Shown here piece by piece: positions 14,961-23,489 of a DNA stretch of 64,000 nt (the first letter of the stretch is position 1; the number at the start of each line of letters is the position of its first letter). Both the position numbers and the translations under genes were made by a program. The stretch spans positions 62,001 through 126,000 of the forward strand of contig JBFWZA010000004.1 of NCBI GenBank assembly GCA_050185825.1, read 5' to 3'. Below the pieces are notes generated by a model, which was not told the DNA's origin, did not search any database, and was given only the letters and a program-made list of their open reading frames with translations. Source of the DNA: SZUA-309 sp050185825. Its GTDB lineage: Bacteria > Pseudomonadota > Gammaproteobacteria > Pseudomonadales > Azotimanducaceae.

Positions 14961-16901
14961 ATGTCCTTCTCCCGGTCCGCTCCAGTGGTCGGTGTCCTGC
15001 TGCTGCTCAGCACCGTCGCCGTCCGCACTTTCGGCGAATCCCGCGTCGACAACTTCGTGCTGCTCGACCAGCACGGTCGGGCGCAGGAGCTCTACTACCA
15101 GTCCGACGCCACGGCGGTGGTGATCGTGGCACAGAGCAACGCCTGTGCGGTGCAGGATGGCGCCCCGTCCGGGCTCGGCGGCCTCGCCGGCAGTCATCCG
15201 GACGTGCGCTTCTGGCTCATCAATGCAACCGACAACCGCGCCGCCATGCTCCAGGAGAGCACGGGCAGGGCCGTCGATCTCCCCATCCTCGAGGACGCGG
15301 CACAGATCATCACCCCGTCCCTGGGACTCACCCACGCCGGCCAGGCTCTGGTCATCGACACCAAGACCTGGCGCGTGCTCTGGCGGGGCACACAATCGGG
15401 CCTGGCACCGGTGCTGACCGCGCTTTCCGACGGAGCGGCACTCCCCTCGGCCGAGCTCCCTTCCGGCCTCGACGAAACGGAAAACGCCTGCTCCATCGCC
15501 GCCGACCATGGTGACGACGGCAGGTCCATCAGCTACAGCGACACCATCGCTCCGATGCTCAGCGAGCACTGCGCGTACTGCCACGTCGAGGGCGGCATCG
15601 CCCCCTGGGCCATGACCGGCTACGACATGGTTCGTGGCTTCGCCCCCATGATCCGCGAGGTCGTGCGAACCCGGCGCATGCCGCCGTGGCATGCGGATCC
15701 CCACATCGGCACCTGGCAGGGAGACCGCTCCCTGGACCCTGAGGCGACCCGCACGCTCGTCCGCTGGATCGAGGCGGGCGCGCCGCGCGGCGACGGTCCG
15801 GACCCCCTCGCCGGGCTCGCCCCGCTCGCCACCGAGTGGCCGCTCGGCCCGCCGGACATCGTGGTGGACATTCCCGGCTTCGAGGTGCCGGCCAGCGGCA
15901 GCGTGGACTATCGGTTCCCCTATGTGAAGAACACGCTGGACCACGGTGTCTGGATCCGTGCGGCCACGGTGCTGCCCGGCGACCGGCGGGTGGTGCACCA
16001 CGTGCTGGCGGGATCCGTGGAGGGCGAGCAGCCACCCGGGAACGAGGACAGCGTGATGGACAACTACATCATCGGCTACGCACCCGGCGCCGAGAGCTAT
16101 GTCATGCCGGACGGCACCGGCGTCTACCTGCCACCGGGCGGCCACTTCACCTTCCAGATGCACTACACGCCCATCGGCATGCCGGTGGTTGACCACTCCC
16201 GAATGGGCCTGTACCTCGCCGCGGAACCGCCGCCGAACTTCCTGCGCCACACGGTGGTCATCAGCCCGAGGCTCGACATTCCGCCCAACGCGGCAGCACA
16301 CGAGGAATCCGCCTACTACGAGTTCCACGACGACGTGGTGATTCACACCCTGTTTCCGCATGCGCACTACCGCGGCAGAGCGTCCACCTTCGAGGTCCGC
16401 TATCCCGACGGACGTCTCGAGACCGTGCTGTCCGTCCCCGACTACGACTTCAACTGGCAGCGAGGCTACGACCCCGTCGAGCCACCGGTTCTGCCCGCCG
16501 GCAGCCGGCTCATCCATCGCACCGTCTACGACAACTCGGCAAAAAATCCGGCCAACCCGGATCCGACGCAGACCGTCCGCTGGGGCCTGCAGAGCTGGGA
16601 GGAGATGCTCTACGGCGCCGTCAGCTACAGCTACGTGCGCGAGACCACGCAGCACCCGATCCACGACGTACGCCGGAGCCGCACCACCCAGTTCGTCGGC
16701 TTCCTGGACCGCAACATGGACGGCAAGGTGAGCTGGCGCGAGATGCCACGCGACATGCAGAAGCGCCTCGTCCAGGGCTTCAAGGCGGTGGACACCAACG
16801 CCGACGGCGGCCTCGACATCGACGAGTTCATGGCGCTCTCCGAGTGGCGGGAAACGCGGCAGACAGAGGAACCACCCGCTCCGGCCCACACCGGCGACTG
16901 A
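14961..16901 (+). CDS. Secreted multidomain protein: thioredoxin-like + haem motif + copper monooxygenase-like + EF-hands
   Basis: 646 residues. Order of modules: signal peptide; redoxin-like domain (about 30-165) in which no CxxC is seen; a c-type haem site CAYCH (Cys204, Cys207, His208) with MPPWHAD further on; a copper type II, ascorbate-dependent monooxygenase-like pair of domains with RRVVHHVLAG, HFTFQMHYTP and LFPHAHYRG; and two C-terminal EF-hand loops, DRNMDGKVSWRE and DTNADGGLDIDE. The His/Met clusters match PHM/DBM-type copper sites. It is presumably periplasmic. Haem could feed electrons in place of ascorbate. The substrate is unknown. Confidence 0.85.
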   Translation: MSFSRSAPVVGVLLLLSTVAVRTFGESRVDNFVLLDQHGRAQELYYQSDATAVVIVAQSNACAVQDGAPSGLGGLAGSHPDVRFWLINATDNRAAMLQESTGRAVDLPILEDAAQIITPSLGLTHAGQALVIDTKTWRVLWRGTQSGLAPVLTALSDGAALPSAELPSGLDETENACSIAADHGDDGRSISYSDTIAPMLSEHCAYCHVEGGIAPWAMTGYDMVRGFAPMIREVVRTRRMPPWHADPHIGTWQGDRSLDPEATRTLVRWIEAGAPRGDGPDPLAGLAPLATEWPLGPPDIVVDIPGFEVPASGSVDYRFPYVKNTLDHGVWIRAATVLPGDRRVVHHVLAGSVEGEQPPGNEDSVMDNYIIGYAPGAESYVMPDGTGVYLPPGGHFTFQMHYTPIGMPVVDHSRMGLYLAAEPPPNFLRHTVVISPRLDIPPNAAAHEESAYYEFHDDVVIHTLFPHAHYRGRASTFEVRYPDGRLETVLSVPDYDFNWQRGYDPVEPPVLPAGSRLIHRTVYDNSAKNPANPDPTQTVRWGLQSWEEMLYGAVSYSYVRETTQHPIHDVRRSRTTQFVGFLDRNMDGKVSWREMPRDMQKRLVQGFKAVDTNADGGLDIDEFMALSEWRETRQTEEPPAPAHTGD

Positions 16902-16959
16902 GCCCGTTCACACCCGCCGGTCCGACTGTCCGCTGAGCGGAATATGTCGAATTCGCTTA

Positions 16960-17109
16960 GACCAGCGCTCGGGGTGCGGTTTTCCAGGCCGTCAAAGCCG
17001 CAGCCGAGGGCGCCGGATTGACGGCGCAGAGCGCCGGCAACTCCGGCAACCGAGGGCACCCCGGAGGGGCTGCGAGCAGGCCAGGAAAACCGCACCCCGA
17101 GGGCTGGTC
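16960..17109. repeat. 150-bp foldback element with 31-bp inverted ends
   Basis: The arms at 16960-16990 and 17079-17109 are reverse complements at 29 of 31 positions; shared core GGAAAACCGCACCCCGAG. The interior also folds (GCAGCC with GGCTGC; GGCGCAGAGCGCC; GCCGGCAACTCCGGC). There is no transposase or clear target duplication. It occupies most of the gap between two convergent genes (16902-17166), which otherwise contains nothing recognisable. It resembles the 28943-29365 elements in design but not in core sequence. Confidence 0.75.
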
Positions 17110-17166
17110 GAAACAACGCACGTACTCCTGCGCCAACGGACAACAGGAACGACAGGTGTGTGCGGC

Positions 17167-17790
17167 TCAGTCGAAGTAACAGGCCAGATCGGGCGATGCC
17201 CGATGCAGGGCGAGCAGCTCGATGTCGGCCGCCAGCGTGCGGCCAACGCTGAGTGGCGGCAGCGCGTCGAGGGCGAAGAAGTCGACGCCATCGGTTTCCA
17301 GGCTGGTGGACGGTGCGCCGCCGGTGAGATCGCAGAGGAAGAAGAGCTTGTAGATCCGCTCGAGGCGTTTCGGGGTGTAGGGATGCAGGTGGCGATCCTT
17401 TACCGCGACGAGGCGCGCTGCACGGACCTCGTATCCGGACTCCTCGAGGACCTCCCGTTCGATGCTCTGTTTTGGGGATTCGTGCTCGTCGCCCCAGCCG
17501 CCGGGCAGGGTCCAGCGGCCGTCTGCGGTCTCGCGCACCAGCAGGATGCGGTCGCCGTCGAAGACGCCGGCGCGCACGTCGATCTTCGGCGTCGGGTAGC
17601 CCTTTTCCGGCAGGAACACGCTCTGCACCGCTTCCAGGGGGCTGTCGAGCAGCCGCGCCAGCATCGTCAGCGCGAGCCGTTCCAGCTCCTGGTAGCGCTC
17701 CAGATCGTAGGGGTCCTTCGTGTAGGTCTGGCCGGTCTGGGCGATGGCCCGCAGCCGCTTGAAGGCCTCGCGCCAGTCCTCGTGCCTCAT
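17167..17790 (-). CDS. NUDIX hydrolase with N-terminal NUDIX-associated domain
   Basis: 207 residues. An N-terminal helical domain of about 60 residues precedes the NUDIX fold, as in the ADP-ribose/ADP-sugar pyrophosphatase-like group. The Nudix box is GGWGDEHESPKQSIEREV continuing LEESGY, fitting Gx5Ex7REUxEExGU. It would hydrolyse a nucleoside diphosphate linked to another moiety. It is last in the series plcP-agt-NUDIX-LLM-NUDIX, 13 bases behind the LLM gene. Confidence 0.9.
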   Translation of the reverse strand: MRHEDWREAFKRLRAIAQTGQTYTKDPYDLERYQELERLALTMLARLLDSPLEAVQSVFLPEKGYPTPKIDVRAGVFDGDRILLVRETADGRWTLPGGWGDEHESPKQSIEREVLEESGYEVRAARLVAVKDRHLHPYTPKRLERIYKLFFLCDLTGGAPSTSLETDGVDFFALDALPPLSVGRTLAADIELLALHRASPDLACYFD

Positions 17791-17803
17791 CGGCAGACCG
17801 GCC

Positions 17804-18715
17804 TCATCGACCGACCTGCTCGCGCACCCGGCCCAGGCGCTCGATGGTCTCCAGCGACTCCGACTGGTCCGCGGACAGGTTGCGGACGATCACGTCCGTG
17901 TAGCCCAGCGCCTCGAGCCGGCCGAAGGCATCCGCCACCTCCGCCTCGGAACCGAACACCAGCGCAGCTTCGGAAAAGCCCCGATAACCCCGATCCAGGT
18001 ACGGCTGCACCACGCGGCGTGCCGCCCGGGTGCTCGCACCCACGTAGACGTCCCGGCGGATGGCCACGGCCGTCGGGGTGCGGTCGAACTCGGCGCAGGC
18101 CTGGCGGTAGCGGTTGAGGCTTTCCGCTGCCTGGTCCTCGGTGAGCCCCGGCGAGGCCAGCCAGCCTTCCGCCATGCGCGCCGTGCGGCGGATCGCCACC
18201 GGCGCCTGAGACCCGATCCAGACCTCGATGGGCTCCGGCGGCAGCGGCGAGATGCGCGCCCGCTCGATCGGCCAGGGCGGGTCGTCGCTCGACACTTCCT
18301 CTCCCGCCCAGAGCCGGCGCAGCAGCACCAGCGAGCGCTCGAAGAGATCCCGCCGGTGCTCGAAGGACGAGCTCATGCCGGCGGCCTGACGACGATCGCC
18401 GCCGAGCCCGCACTGCAGCACGAAGCGTCCCTGGGCGATGGCGGCCAGGGTCGCCACCTGCTCCGCCAGCAGCACGGGGTGCCACAGGGGCAGCAGGTAA
18501 AGGGCGCCGGCGGGCTTATCGCCCCACTCTGCCAGCATGCGCCCGAGGATCGCCGTGTTCTGGTAGTAGGGCGTGGGCGTGACGTGATGGTCACCCACGA
18601 ACAGGGAGTCGAGGCCGGCCTGCCGCGCAGCCCGGGCACGCTCCACCATCCAGCGCGCGCCGGTCCTCGCCTCGACGTTCGGGTAGCTCGAGCTGACGGA
18701 GATGCCGATGCGCAT
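17804..18715 (-). CDS. LLM-class flavin/F420-dependent oxidoreductase
   Basis: 303 residues with a luciferase-like TIM barrel. Motifs: GLDSLFVGDHH, LLAEQVATLAAIAQGRF, LQCGLGGDRRQ and IEVWIGSQAPVAIRRTAR. The substrate is not predictable. It is packed between two NUDIX genes (8- and 13-base gaps), suggesting co-transcription from the Pho-box promoter far upstream. ATG start at 18715. Confidence 0.88.
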   Translation of the reverse strand: MRIGISVSSSYPNVEARTGARWMVERARAARQAGLDSLFVGDHHVTPTPYYQNTAILGRMLAEWGDKPAGALYLLPLWHPVLLAEQVATLAAIAQGRFVLQCGLGGDRRQAAGMSSSFEHRRDLFERSLVLLRRLWAGEEVSSDDPPWPIERARISPLPPEPIEVWIGSQAPVAIRRTARMAEGWLASPGLTEDQAAESLNRYRQACAEFDRTPTAVAIRRDVYVGASTRAARRVVQPYLDRGYRGFSEAALVFGSEAEVADAFGRLEALGYTDVIVRNLSADQSESLETIERLGRVREQVGR

Positions 18716-18723
18716 GCGCTGAC

Positions 18724-19236
18724 TCAGGTCGCGGGGTGGTGGGTGAGACGGTGTGTCAAAAGCCGCTCGCCGTCAAACAGGAAGTCGCCGGACAGCCGCT
18801 CCCCCTCGAGCAGCCGCGGCAGCCAGATACGGTCGTCCTCCCACATCTCGGCGAACGGCAGCGCGCTCACCGGGCACCAGAACGGCACCGCCTCGTCCGT
18901 TTCCCTGGGCGTGCCCGAGAAGTGCCGGGCGAGAAAAACGTGGCCGAGCCACTGCGGACCATCCAGGGCCACGAACCGGAACTCGCCCAGCTGCACCGCC
19001 TCCAGCGGCGAGATGCCGGTTTCCTCCCGGGTTTCCCGACAGGCGCTCTCGAGAGGCGTCTCGCCGGGATCGATCTTGCCGCCCGGGCCGTTGATCTTGC
19101 CCGCACCGTGGCCCCGCTTCTTGCGGATCAGCAGCACCTCGTCGCCGCGGCGGACGAACATGAGCGTCCCGGTCTCGTCCGGCCGCCAGCCGCTCAGCCG
19201 GTCGGTCAGAAGCTCATCGGGATCCCGTGCCGCCAT
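18724..19236 (-). CDS. MutT/MTH1-like NUDIX hydrolase (oxidised nucleotide sanitation)
   Basis: 170 residues. The Nudix box is GGKIDPGETPLESACRETRE followed by ETGI. The preceding GHGAGKINGPGGK resembles MTH1-type 8-oxo-dGTPases. It likely removes oxidised purine triphosphates; inference from family. ATG 19236 lies 31 bases inside the end of the glycosyltransferase gene, indicating coupling. Longer in-frame versions would overlap the glycosyltransferase extensively and are rejected. Confidence 0.85.
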   Translation of the reverse strand: MAARDPDELLTDRLSGWRPDETGTLMFVRRGDEVLLIRKKRGHGAGKINGPGGKIDPGETPLESACRETREETGISPLEAVQLGEFRFVALDGPQWLGHVFLARHFSGTPRETDEAVPFWCPVSALPFAEMWEDDRIWLPRLLEGERLSGDFLFDGERLLTHRLTHHPAT

Positions 19237-20309
19237 GGTGCGACATTGTCCGGCTCCGGCTTGGCTGCTGCAATGAGTGGTGTGCCGTCGAGGCGGACCA
19301 TGGCCAGGACAAAACGCTCGGCGATCCCCTGCCAGCCGTTGGCCAGCGCGAAGCGTCGACAGCTGTCCCGGCTGACGAGCAGCGCTCGCCGCACCGCGTG
19401 CTCGAGATCGTCGTCGAGCATGCCGTTCACCCCGTTCACCACCACGTCCTTCGGCCCGGTGACGGGATAGGCGGCAACCGGCGTGCCGCAGGCATTGGCT
19501 TCCAGCATCACCAGCCCGAAGGTGTCCGTGAGGGAAGGAAACACGAACGCGTCGGCGGCGGCGTACTCTCGCACCAGCGCTTCCCCCTTCCGGAATCCTA
19601 GCCACTGCGCGTCGGGATAGCGGCGCTCGAGCTCTGCCCGGGCGGGTCCGTCACCGACCACTACCTTGTCCGCATCCAGATCCAGCTCGAGAAACGCCTC
19701 GATGTTCTTCTCCACCGATACCCGACCCACGTAGAGCAGGCGCGGCCTCGCCTTCGGCCGGTCGGTCCCTTCGAGCGGCCGGAACCGGCGGGTGTCCACC
19801 CCGCGCCCCCAGATCAAGAGGCGTTCGAGACCGTGCCGCGCGAGCTCCTCGCCATGGGAGGCGGTGGTGCACAGCGTCAGCGCCGCCGCGTTGTGGAACC
19901 AGCGCAGGAAGCGATAACCCGCGGACAGGGGGGTACCGAGGCGCGCGTGGAAATACTCGGGAAACTTGGTGTGCAGCGAGGTGGTGAACGCCTGACCACC
20001 ACGAACCAGCAGCCGCCGCGCCATCAGGCCGAGCGACCCTTCCGTGGCGATGTGCACGGCGTCAGGCCGCGCCTCCCGCAGCAGCGCCTTCAGTCGCCAG
20101 GGGTTGACCACCACCGGGATCTCCGGATAACCCGGCAGCGGCATGGTGCGGAACAGATACGGATGAACGACCGTGGTCTCGATGCCGAGCCCGGGCAGAT
20201 GCTCGAGCACCGTCCGGAGCGTGGTCACCACGCCGTTGGTCTGTGGCGCCCAGGCATCCGTGACCAGGAGCAGGTGGCGCAGGGCCGGATCAGGCGGAGA
20301 GACGTTCAT
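19206..20309 (-). CDS. agt: GT4-family glycosyltransferase, probable glycolipid synthase Agt
   Basis: 367 residues of the GT-B fold. N-terminal domain: VTDAWAPQTNGVVTTLR and TSLHTKFPEYFHARLG. C-terminal donor-binding region: LLYVGRVSVEKNIEAFL and PSLTDTFGLVMLEANACGTP. The gene starts 20 bases inside the end of the PlcP-like gene, under a shared Pho box. In Sinorhizobium, Mesorhizobium and marine bacteria, plcP-agt pairs replace phospholipids by mono- or glucuronosyl-diacylglycerol under phosphate starvation; Agt glycosylates the diacylglycerol that PlcP releases. The assignment rests on family and context together; GT4 enzymes alone have many roles. Confidence 0.8.
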   Translation of the reverse strand: MNVSPPDPALRHLLLVTDAWAPQTNGVVTTLRTVLEHLPGLGIETTVVHPYLFRTMPLPGYPEIPVVVNPWRLKALLREARPDAVHIATEGSLGLMARRLLVRGGQAFTTSLHTKFPEYFHARLGTPLSAGYRFLRWFHNAAALTLCTTASHGEELARHGLERLLIWGRGVDTRRFRPLEGTDRPKARPRLLYVGRVSVEKNIEAFLELDLDADKVVVGDGPARAELERRYPDAQWLGFRKGEALVREYAAADAFVFPSLTDTFGLVMLEANACGTPVAAYPVTGPKDVVVNGVNGMLDDDLEHAVRRALLVSRDSCRRFALANGWQGIAERFVLAMVRLDGTPLIAAAKPEPDNVAPWRHGIPMSF

Positions 20310-21108
20310 TCTCCAGGGTCACCACGGTCGCCGACGACTCGGGCGCCTGCCCCCAGTCGATGATCCTGAACTCGCCCCGGGCATCCTCCACCAGGGCGGT
20401 GCAGCTCTCCACCCAGTCGCCGCAGTTCATGTAGGTCACACCCCCCAGGTCGCGGATCTCGGCGTGGTGGATGTGGCCGCAGATCACGCCCTGGTAGCCC
20501 TGCTTTCTGCAGTGATGGACCAGCGCGTCCTCGTAGTCGCCGATGTAGTTCACCGCCTGCTTGACCCGGTGCTTCAGCCAGGCGGACAGCGACCAGTAGC
20601 CGTAGCCGAGCCGGCTGCGCATCCCGTTCAGAAACCGGTTCAGCTCCAGGAGGATCGTATAACCCAGATCGCCGAGCCAGGCGATCCAGCGGTGGTAACG
20701 GGTGATGACATCGAACTGGTCTCCGTGCACCACGAGCAGGTGGCGCCCGTCCGTGGTCTCGTGATGGGCCTCGTCCAGGACCTTGAGGTTGCCGATCTCG
20801 AGCGGCGAGTGCTCGCGCATGAACTCGTCGTGATTGCCGGTGACGTACACCACCTCCGTGCCGCGCTTGGTCATGGTCAGCACCCGGCGGACGACGTTGA
20901 TGTGGCTCTGCGGCCAGTACAGGCCGGAAGCCTTCATCCGCCAGCCGTCGATGATGTCGCCGACCAGATAGAGGCGGTCGCAGGTGTGCAGCTTCAGGAA
21001 CGAGGCCAGCTTCTCTGCCTGGCAGCCTCGGGTACCGAGGTGAACGTCCGAGATGAAAATCGTGCGAAGATGTGTCTTGCCGGGTTCACGAACTGAACTA
21101 AAGTTCAT
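20290..21108 (-). CDS. plcP: PlcP-like metallophosphoesterase (phosphate-stress phospholipase C)
   Basis: 272 residues from ATG 21108. Calcineurin-like metal motifs are FISDVHLGTRGCQ, LVGDIIDGW, VTGNHDEF, VVHGDQFD and CGHIHHAEI. The HLGTRGCQAEKL stretch is characteristic of the PlcP group, which is often annotated as UDP-2,3-diacylglucosamine diphosphatase. PlcP removes phosphorylated headgroups from phospholipids, freeing phosphate and leaving diacylglycerol for Agt. A three- to four-copy Pho box lies directly upstream. An alternative ATG is 12 bases earlier (21120); 21108 has GGGGTTGGA in front. Confidence 0.85.
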   Translation of the reverse strand: MNFSSVREPGKTHLRTIFISDVHLGTRGCQAEKLASFLKLHTCDRLYLVGDIIDGWRMKASGLYWPQSHINVVRRVLTMTKRGTEVVYVTGNHDEFMREHSPLEIGNLKVLDEAHHETTDGRHLLVVHGDQFDVITRYHRWIAWLGDLGYTILLELNRFLNGMRSRLGYGYWSLSAWLKHRVKQAVNYIGDYEDALVHHCRKQGYQGVICGHIHHAEIRDLGGVTYMNCGDWVESCTALVEDARGEFRIIDWGQAPESSATVVTLENERLSA

Positions 21109-21150
21109 TTCCAACCCCATGATAGGTTTCGCAAAAACTAGATCAGAACC

Positions 21151-21190
21151 GTGATGACACGGTGACAGCGCGATGACATTAACATGACAA
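21151..21190 (-). promoter_or_regulatory. Pho box (PhoB operator), three to four direct repeats
   Basis: Read on the minus strand, 7-base repeats are spaced by 4 bases: TTGTCAT (21190-21184), ATGTCAT (21179-21173), CTGTCAC (21168-21162) and a weaker TCATCAC (21157-21151). This matches the PhoB pattern CTGTCAT-N4-CTGTCAT. It lies 40-80 bases upstream of the plcP start, so the plcP-agt group is expected to be induced by phosphate limitation. Confidence 0.85.
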
Positions 21191-21218
21191 TCCACGCACC
21201 GTGGCAGCACGTCACACA

Positions 21219-21740
21219 ATGACCACCACAGGCTCGTTGAGACTGGAGACCGTGCTGGGCGACATCACCCGCGAGCGCGTGGACGCCATTGTCAACGCCG
21301 CCAACGAAACGCTCCTCGGCGGCGGTGGCGTGGACGGCGCCATCCATCGGGCGGCGGGGCCGGGACTGCTGGCGGAGTGTCGTACGCTGGGCGGCTGCGC
21401 CGCGGGTGATGCGAAGCTGACCGGCGGCTACGACCTGCCGGCGAGGCACGTGATCCACACCGTCGGGCCCAGGTGGCGGGGTGGTACGTCCGGAGAACCC
21501 GAACTGCTCGCCGCCTGTTACCGCCGCGCTCTGACGCTCGCCGAGTCGGCGGAACTGGAGAGCATCGCCTTTCCGGCGATCAGCACCGGGATCTTCGGCT
21601 ACCCGCTGGACGCGGCAACGCGGATCGCCGTGGAGACGGTGCGCTCACATCAGCCCGAACACCTGGTCCTGGTGCGCTTCGTCTGCTTCGATGCGGGGAC
21701 GCTCGCCGCCTACGAGCGGCAGATCGCTCAGGCGGGGTAG
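21219..21740 (+). CDS. Macrodomain protein (O-acetyl-ADP-ribose deacetylase, YmdB-like)
   Basis: 173 residues, a single macro domain. Signatures: DAIVNAANETLLGGGGVDGA, HTVGP and FPAISTGIFGYP. The family hydrolyses O-acetyl-ADP-ribose and can remove ADP-ribose from proteins. ATG 21219 is chosen; a GTG six codons upstream is possible. It is divergent from the plcP operon, and the Pho box is close to its start on the other side, but repeat orientation favours plcP. A sirtuin, which makes O-acetyl-ADP-ribose, is encoded at the far end of the window. Confidence 0.9.
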   Translation: MTTTGSLRLETVLGDITRERVDAIVNAANETLLGGGGVDGAIHRAAGPGLLAECRTLGGCAAGDAKLTGGYDLPARHVIHTVGPRWRGGTSGEPELLAACYRRALTLAESAELESIAFPAISTGIFGYPLDAATRIAVETVRSHQPEHLVLVRFVCFDAGTLAAYERQIAQAG

Positions 21741-22360
21741 CGCGACTGGAGTGCGCGGTAGAGGTTCGCCGGCACGTCTTCCGGATCACAGGAGAGGCTC
21801 TCCAGAATCTCCACCAGGTGCTCGTTGTCCTCCCGGCCCTGCCAGAGCTTGTGGTAGTCGCCCGTCTTGTAGCCGTGGTCCTGCCGGAAGTTGTTCAGCA
21901 CATTCTTGCCCACATAGAGTCGGAACAGCTCACCGAACCCCATGGGCAGTGCCCGCATCACCGCCGCGAACGGCTCCATGACGAACGCCTCCTCGGCCAG
22001 GGTAGTGAGCGCCAGCCGTTCCACCGCCGCCCGGAACGCCGCCGGATCGCCGTCCGCCGCCTCCGGCTCGAAGACCAGCAGCGCGGCCAGCTCGTCGGTC
22101 AGCGCCTCGGCCCGCAGGAGGTCGGAGAGGGCGAAGTGCCAGATGTCCACGATCTCGAGCTTCACCTGATCGAGATCGGCATCCTGGTGCTTCCACCACT
22201 TCCAGCCGAAGTGGTCGAGCAGCTCCGCGCACTCCACCCAGATTGCCCGGTAGTAGTCGTAGCCCTGGGTGCGCCAGTCCGGGTGGACGTGTCGGTTGTG
22301 CGCTTCCTGCATGTCGGCCATGGTGCGCAGCATGTCGGCGGCCCGGCGGTCGAGACTCAT
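21728..22360 (-). CDS. Dimeric (all-alpha) dUTP diphosphatase
   Basis: 210 residues of the all-alpha NTP pyrophosphatase superfamily. The metal-binding motifs ECAELLDHFGWKWWK and KLEIVDIWHF fit ExxE/ExxD of dimeric dUTPases of Campylobacter and trypanosomatid type, which convert dUTP to dUMP and pyrophosphate. The start at 22360 (MSLDRRAAD) has GAGAGGA upstream; the longer upstream extension is rejected. Its 3' end overlaps the convergent macrodomain gene by 13 bases. Confidence 0.88.
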   Translation of the reverse strand: MSLDRRAADMLRTMADMQEAHNRHVHPDWRTQGYDYYRAIWVECAELLDHFGWKWWKHQDADLDQVKLEIVDIWHFALSDLLRAEALTDELAALLVFEPEAADGDPAAFRAAVERLALTTLAEEAFVMEPFAAVMRALPMGFGELFRLYVGKNVLNNFRQDHGYKTGDYHKLWQGREDNEHLVEILESLSCDPEDVPANLYRALQSRYPA

Positions 22361-22422
22361 GACGGTCCTCTCGGGGAGGTTCCCTGGCGGTGGGCTCGGG
22401 ATTATGCGGTATTCTTCCGGCC

Positions 22423-23430
22423 ATGGCGAAGGCACACACGACGGCAATGGTGATGCATCCCGTGGTACGGGATGAGCTCATCCGTCCGGATCATCTCAAG
22501 CGTCTTGCCGCCGCCACCCGGCTGGTGAGCGAGGAGCCGTTCCGGGACTTCAAGTCGATGGAAGACCACCTGGCCAGGATCGAGATCCTCGTCACCAGCT
22601 GGGGCTGTCCGCCGGTGAATGCCGAGGTCATCGACCGCATGCCGCGCCTGCAGCTGGTGGCGCATCTGGCCGGCAGCGTGAAGGGGTTTCTGGACGATGT
22701 GGTCTGGCGCCGCGGCATCCGGGTGACCAACGCCGTGGCGGCCAACGCCAAGCCGGTGGCCGAGTACACGGTTGCCGCCATCCTGTTCGCGAACAAGCGG
22801 GTGTTCCAGCTCAACCGGTTCTATACCCGGCATCGGGAAAACCGGGCGCCCTGGACGCGCGAGGCGCCGGACGTGGGCAACTACCGGAAGACCGTCGGCG
22901 TCGTCGGCGCCTCGCACGTCGGCCGGCTGGTGATCGAGTATCTGAAGCCCTACGACCTCCGCATCCTGCTCTACGACCCGTACGTCACGCCGCTGGCGGC
23001 CCGGGAGCTCGGCGCCATGAAGGTGGGGCTCTCGGAGCTGATGTCCGGCTCCGACGTGGTGACACTGCACGCGCCGCTGCTGAAGGACACGGTGCAGATG
23101 ATCGGCGCCCGTGAGCTCAAGCTGATGGACGATCAGGCCACGCTCATCAACACCGCCCGGGGCGGGATCATCGACCAGGATGCGCTCATCGAGGAGCTCC
23201 AGAAGGGCCGGCTGTACGCCATCCTGGACACCACGGACCCGGACGTGCTGCCACCCGACTCGCCCCTGTACGAGCTGTCGAACGTCTTCCTCACGCCGCA
23301 CATCGCGGGCTCCCTGGGCGCCGAGACCCAGCGCCTGACCGACTACATCGTCGCCGAGGTGGAGCGCTTCTCCACGGGCCGGGCGCTCAAGCATCTGGTA
23401 CGGCGGGAACAGCTCCCCAGACTGGCGTAG
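22423..23430 (+). CDS. D-isomer-specific 2-hydroxyacid dehydrogenase
   Basis: 335 residues. The NAD-binding motif is TVGVVGASHVGRLVIEYL (GxGxxG variant GASHVG). Catalytic-region motifs are NTARGGIIDQDALIEEL with the conserved Arg, and LTPHIAGSLG with the catalytic His. It probably reduces or oxidises a 2-keto/2-hydroxy acid; the substrate is unknown. ATG 22423 follows closely after an AT-rich stretch; divergent from the dUTPase gene. Confidence 0.9.
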   Translation: MAKAHTTAMVMHPVVRDELIRPDHLKRLAAATRLVSEEPFRDFKSMEDHLARIEILVTSWGCPPVNAEVIDRMPRLQLVAHLAGSVKGFLDDVVWRRGIRVTNAVAANAKPVAEYTVAAILFANKRVFQLNRFYTRHRENRAPWTREAPDVGNYRKTVGVVGASHVGRLVIEYLKPYDLRILLYDPYVTPLAARELGAMKVGLSELMSGSDVVTLHAPLLKDTVQMIGARELKLMDDQATLINTARGGIIDQDALIEELQKGRLYAILDTTDPDVLPPDSPLYELSNVFLTPHIAGSLGAETQRLTDYIVAEVERFSTGRALKHLVRREQLPRLA

Positions 23431-23459
23431 AATTCCCCTCCGGTCATCGACCGCGCAAT

Positions 23460-23479
23460 CTGGGATTCACTGGGATTCA
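23460..23479. repeat. Two perfect tandem copies of a 10-bp unit before the acyl-CoA dehydrogenase gene
   Basis: CTGGGATTCA occurs at 23460-23469 and again at 23470-23479, immediately before the GGGGGAATC ribosome-binding region of the acyl-CoA dehydrogenase. It may be slippage or a small operator; no known regulator site is recognised. Confidence 0.6.
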
Positions 23480-23489
23480 GGGGGAATCA

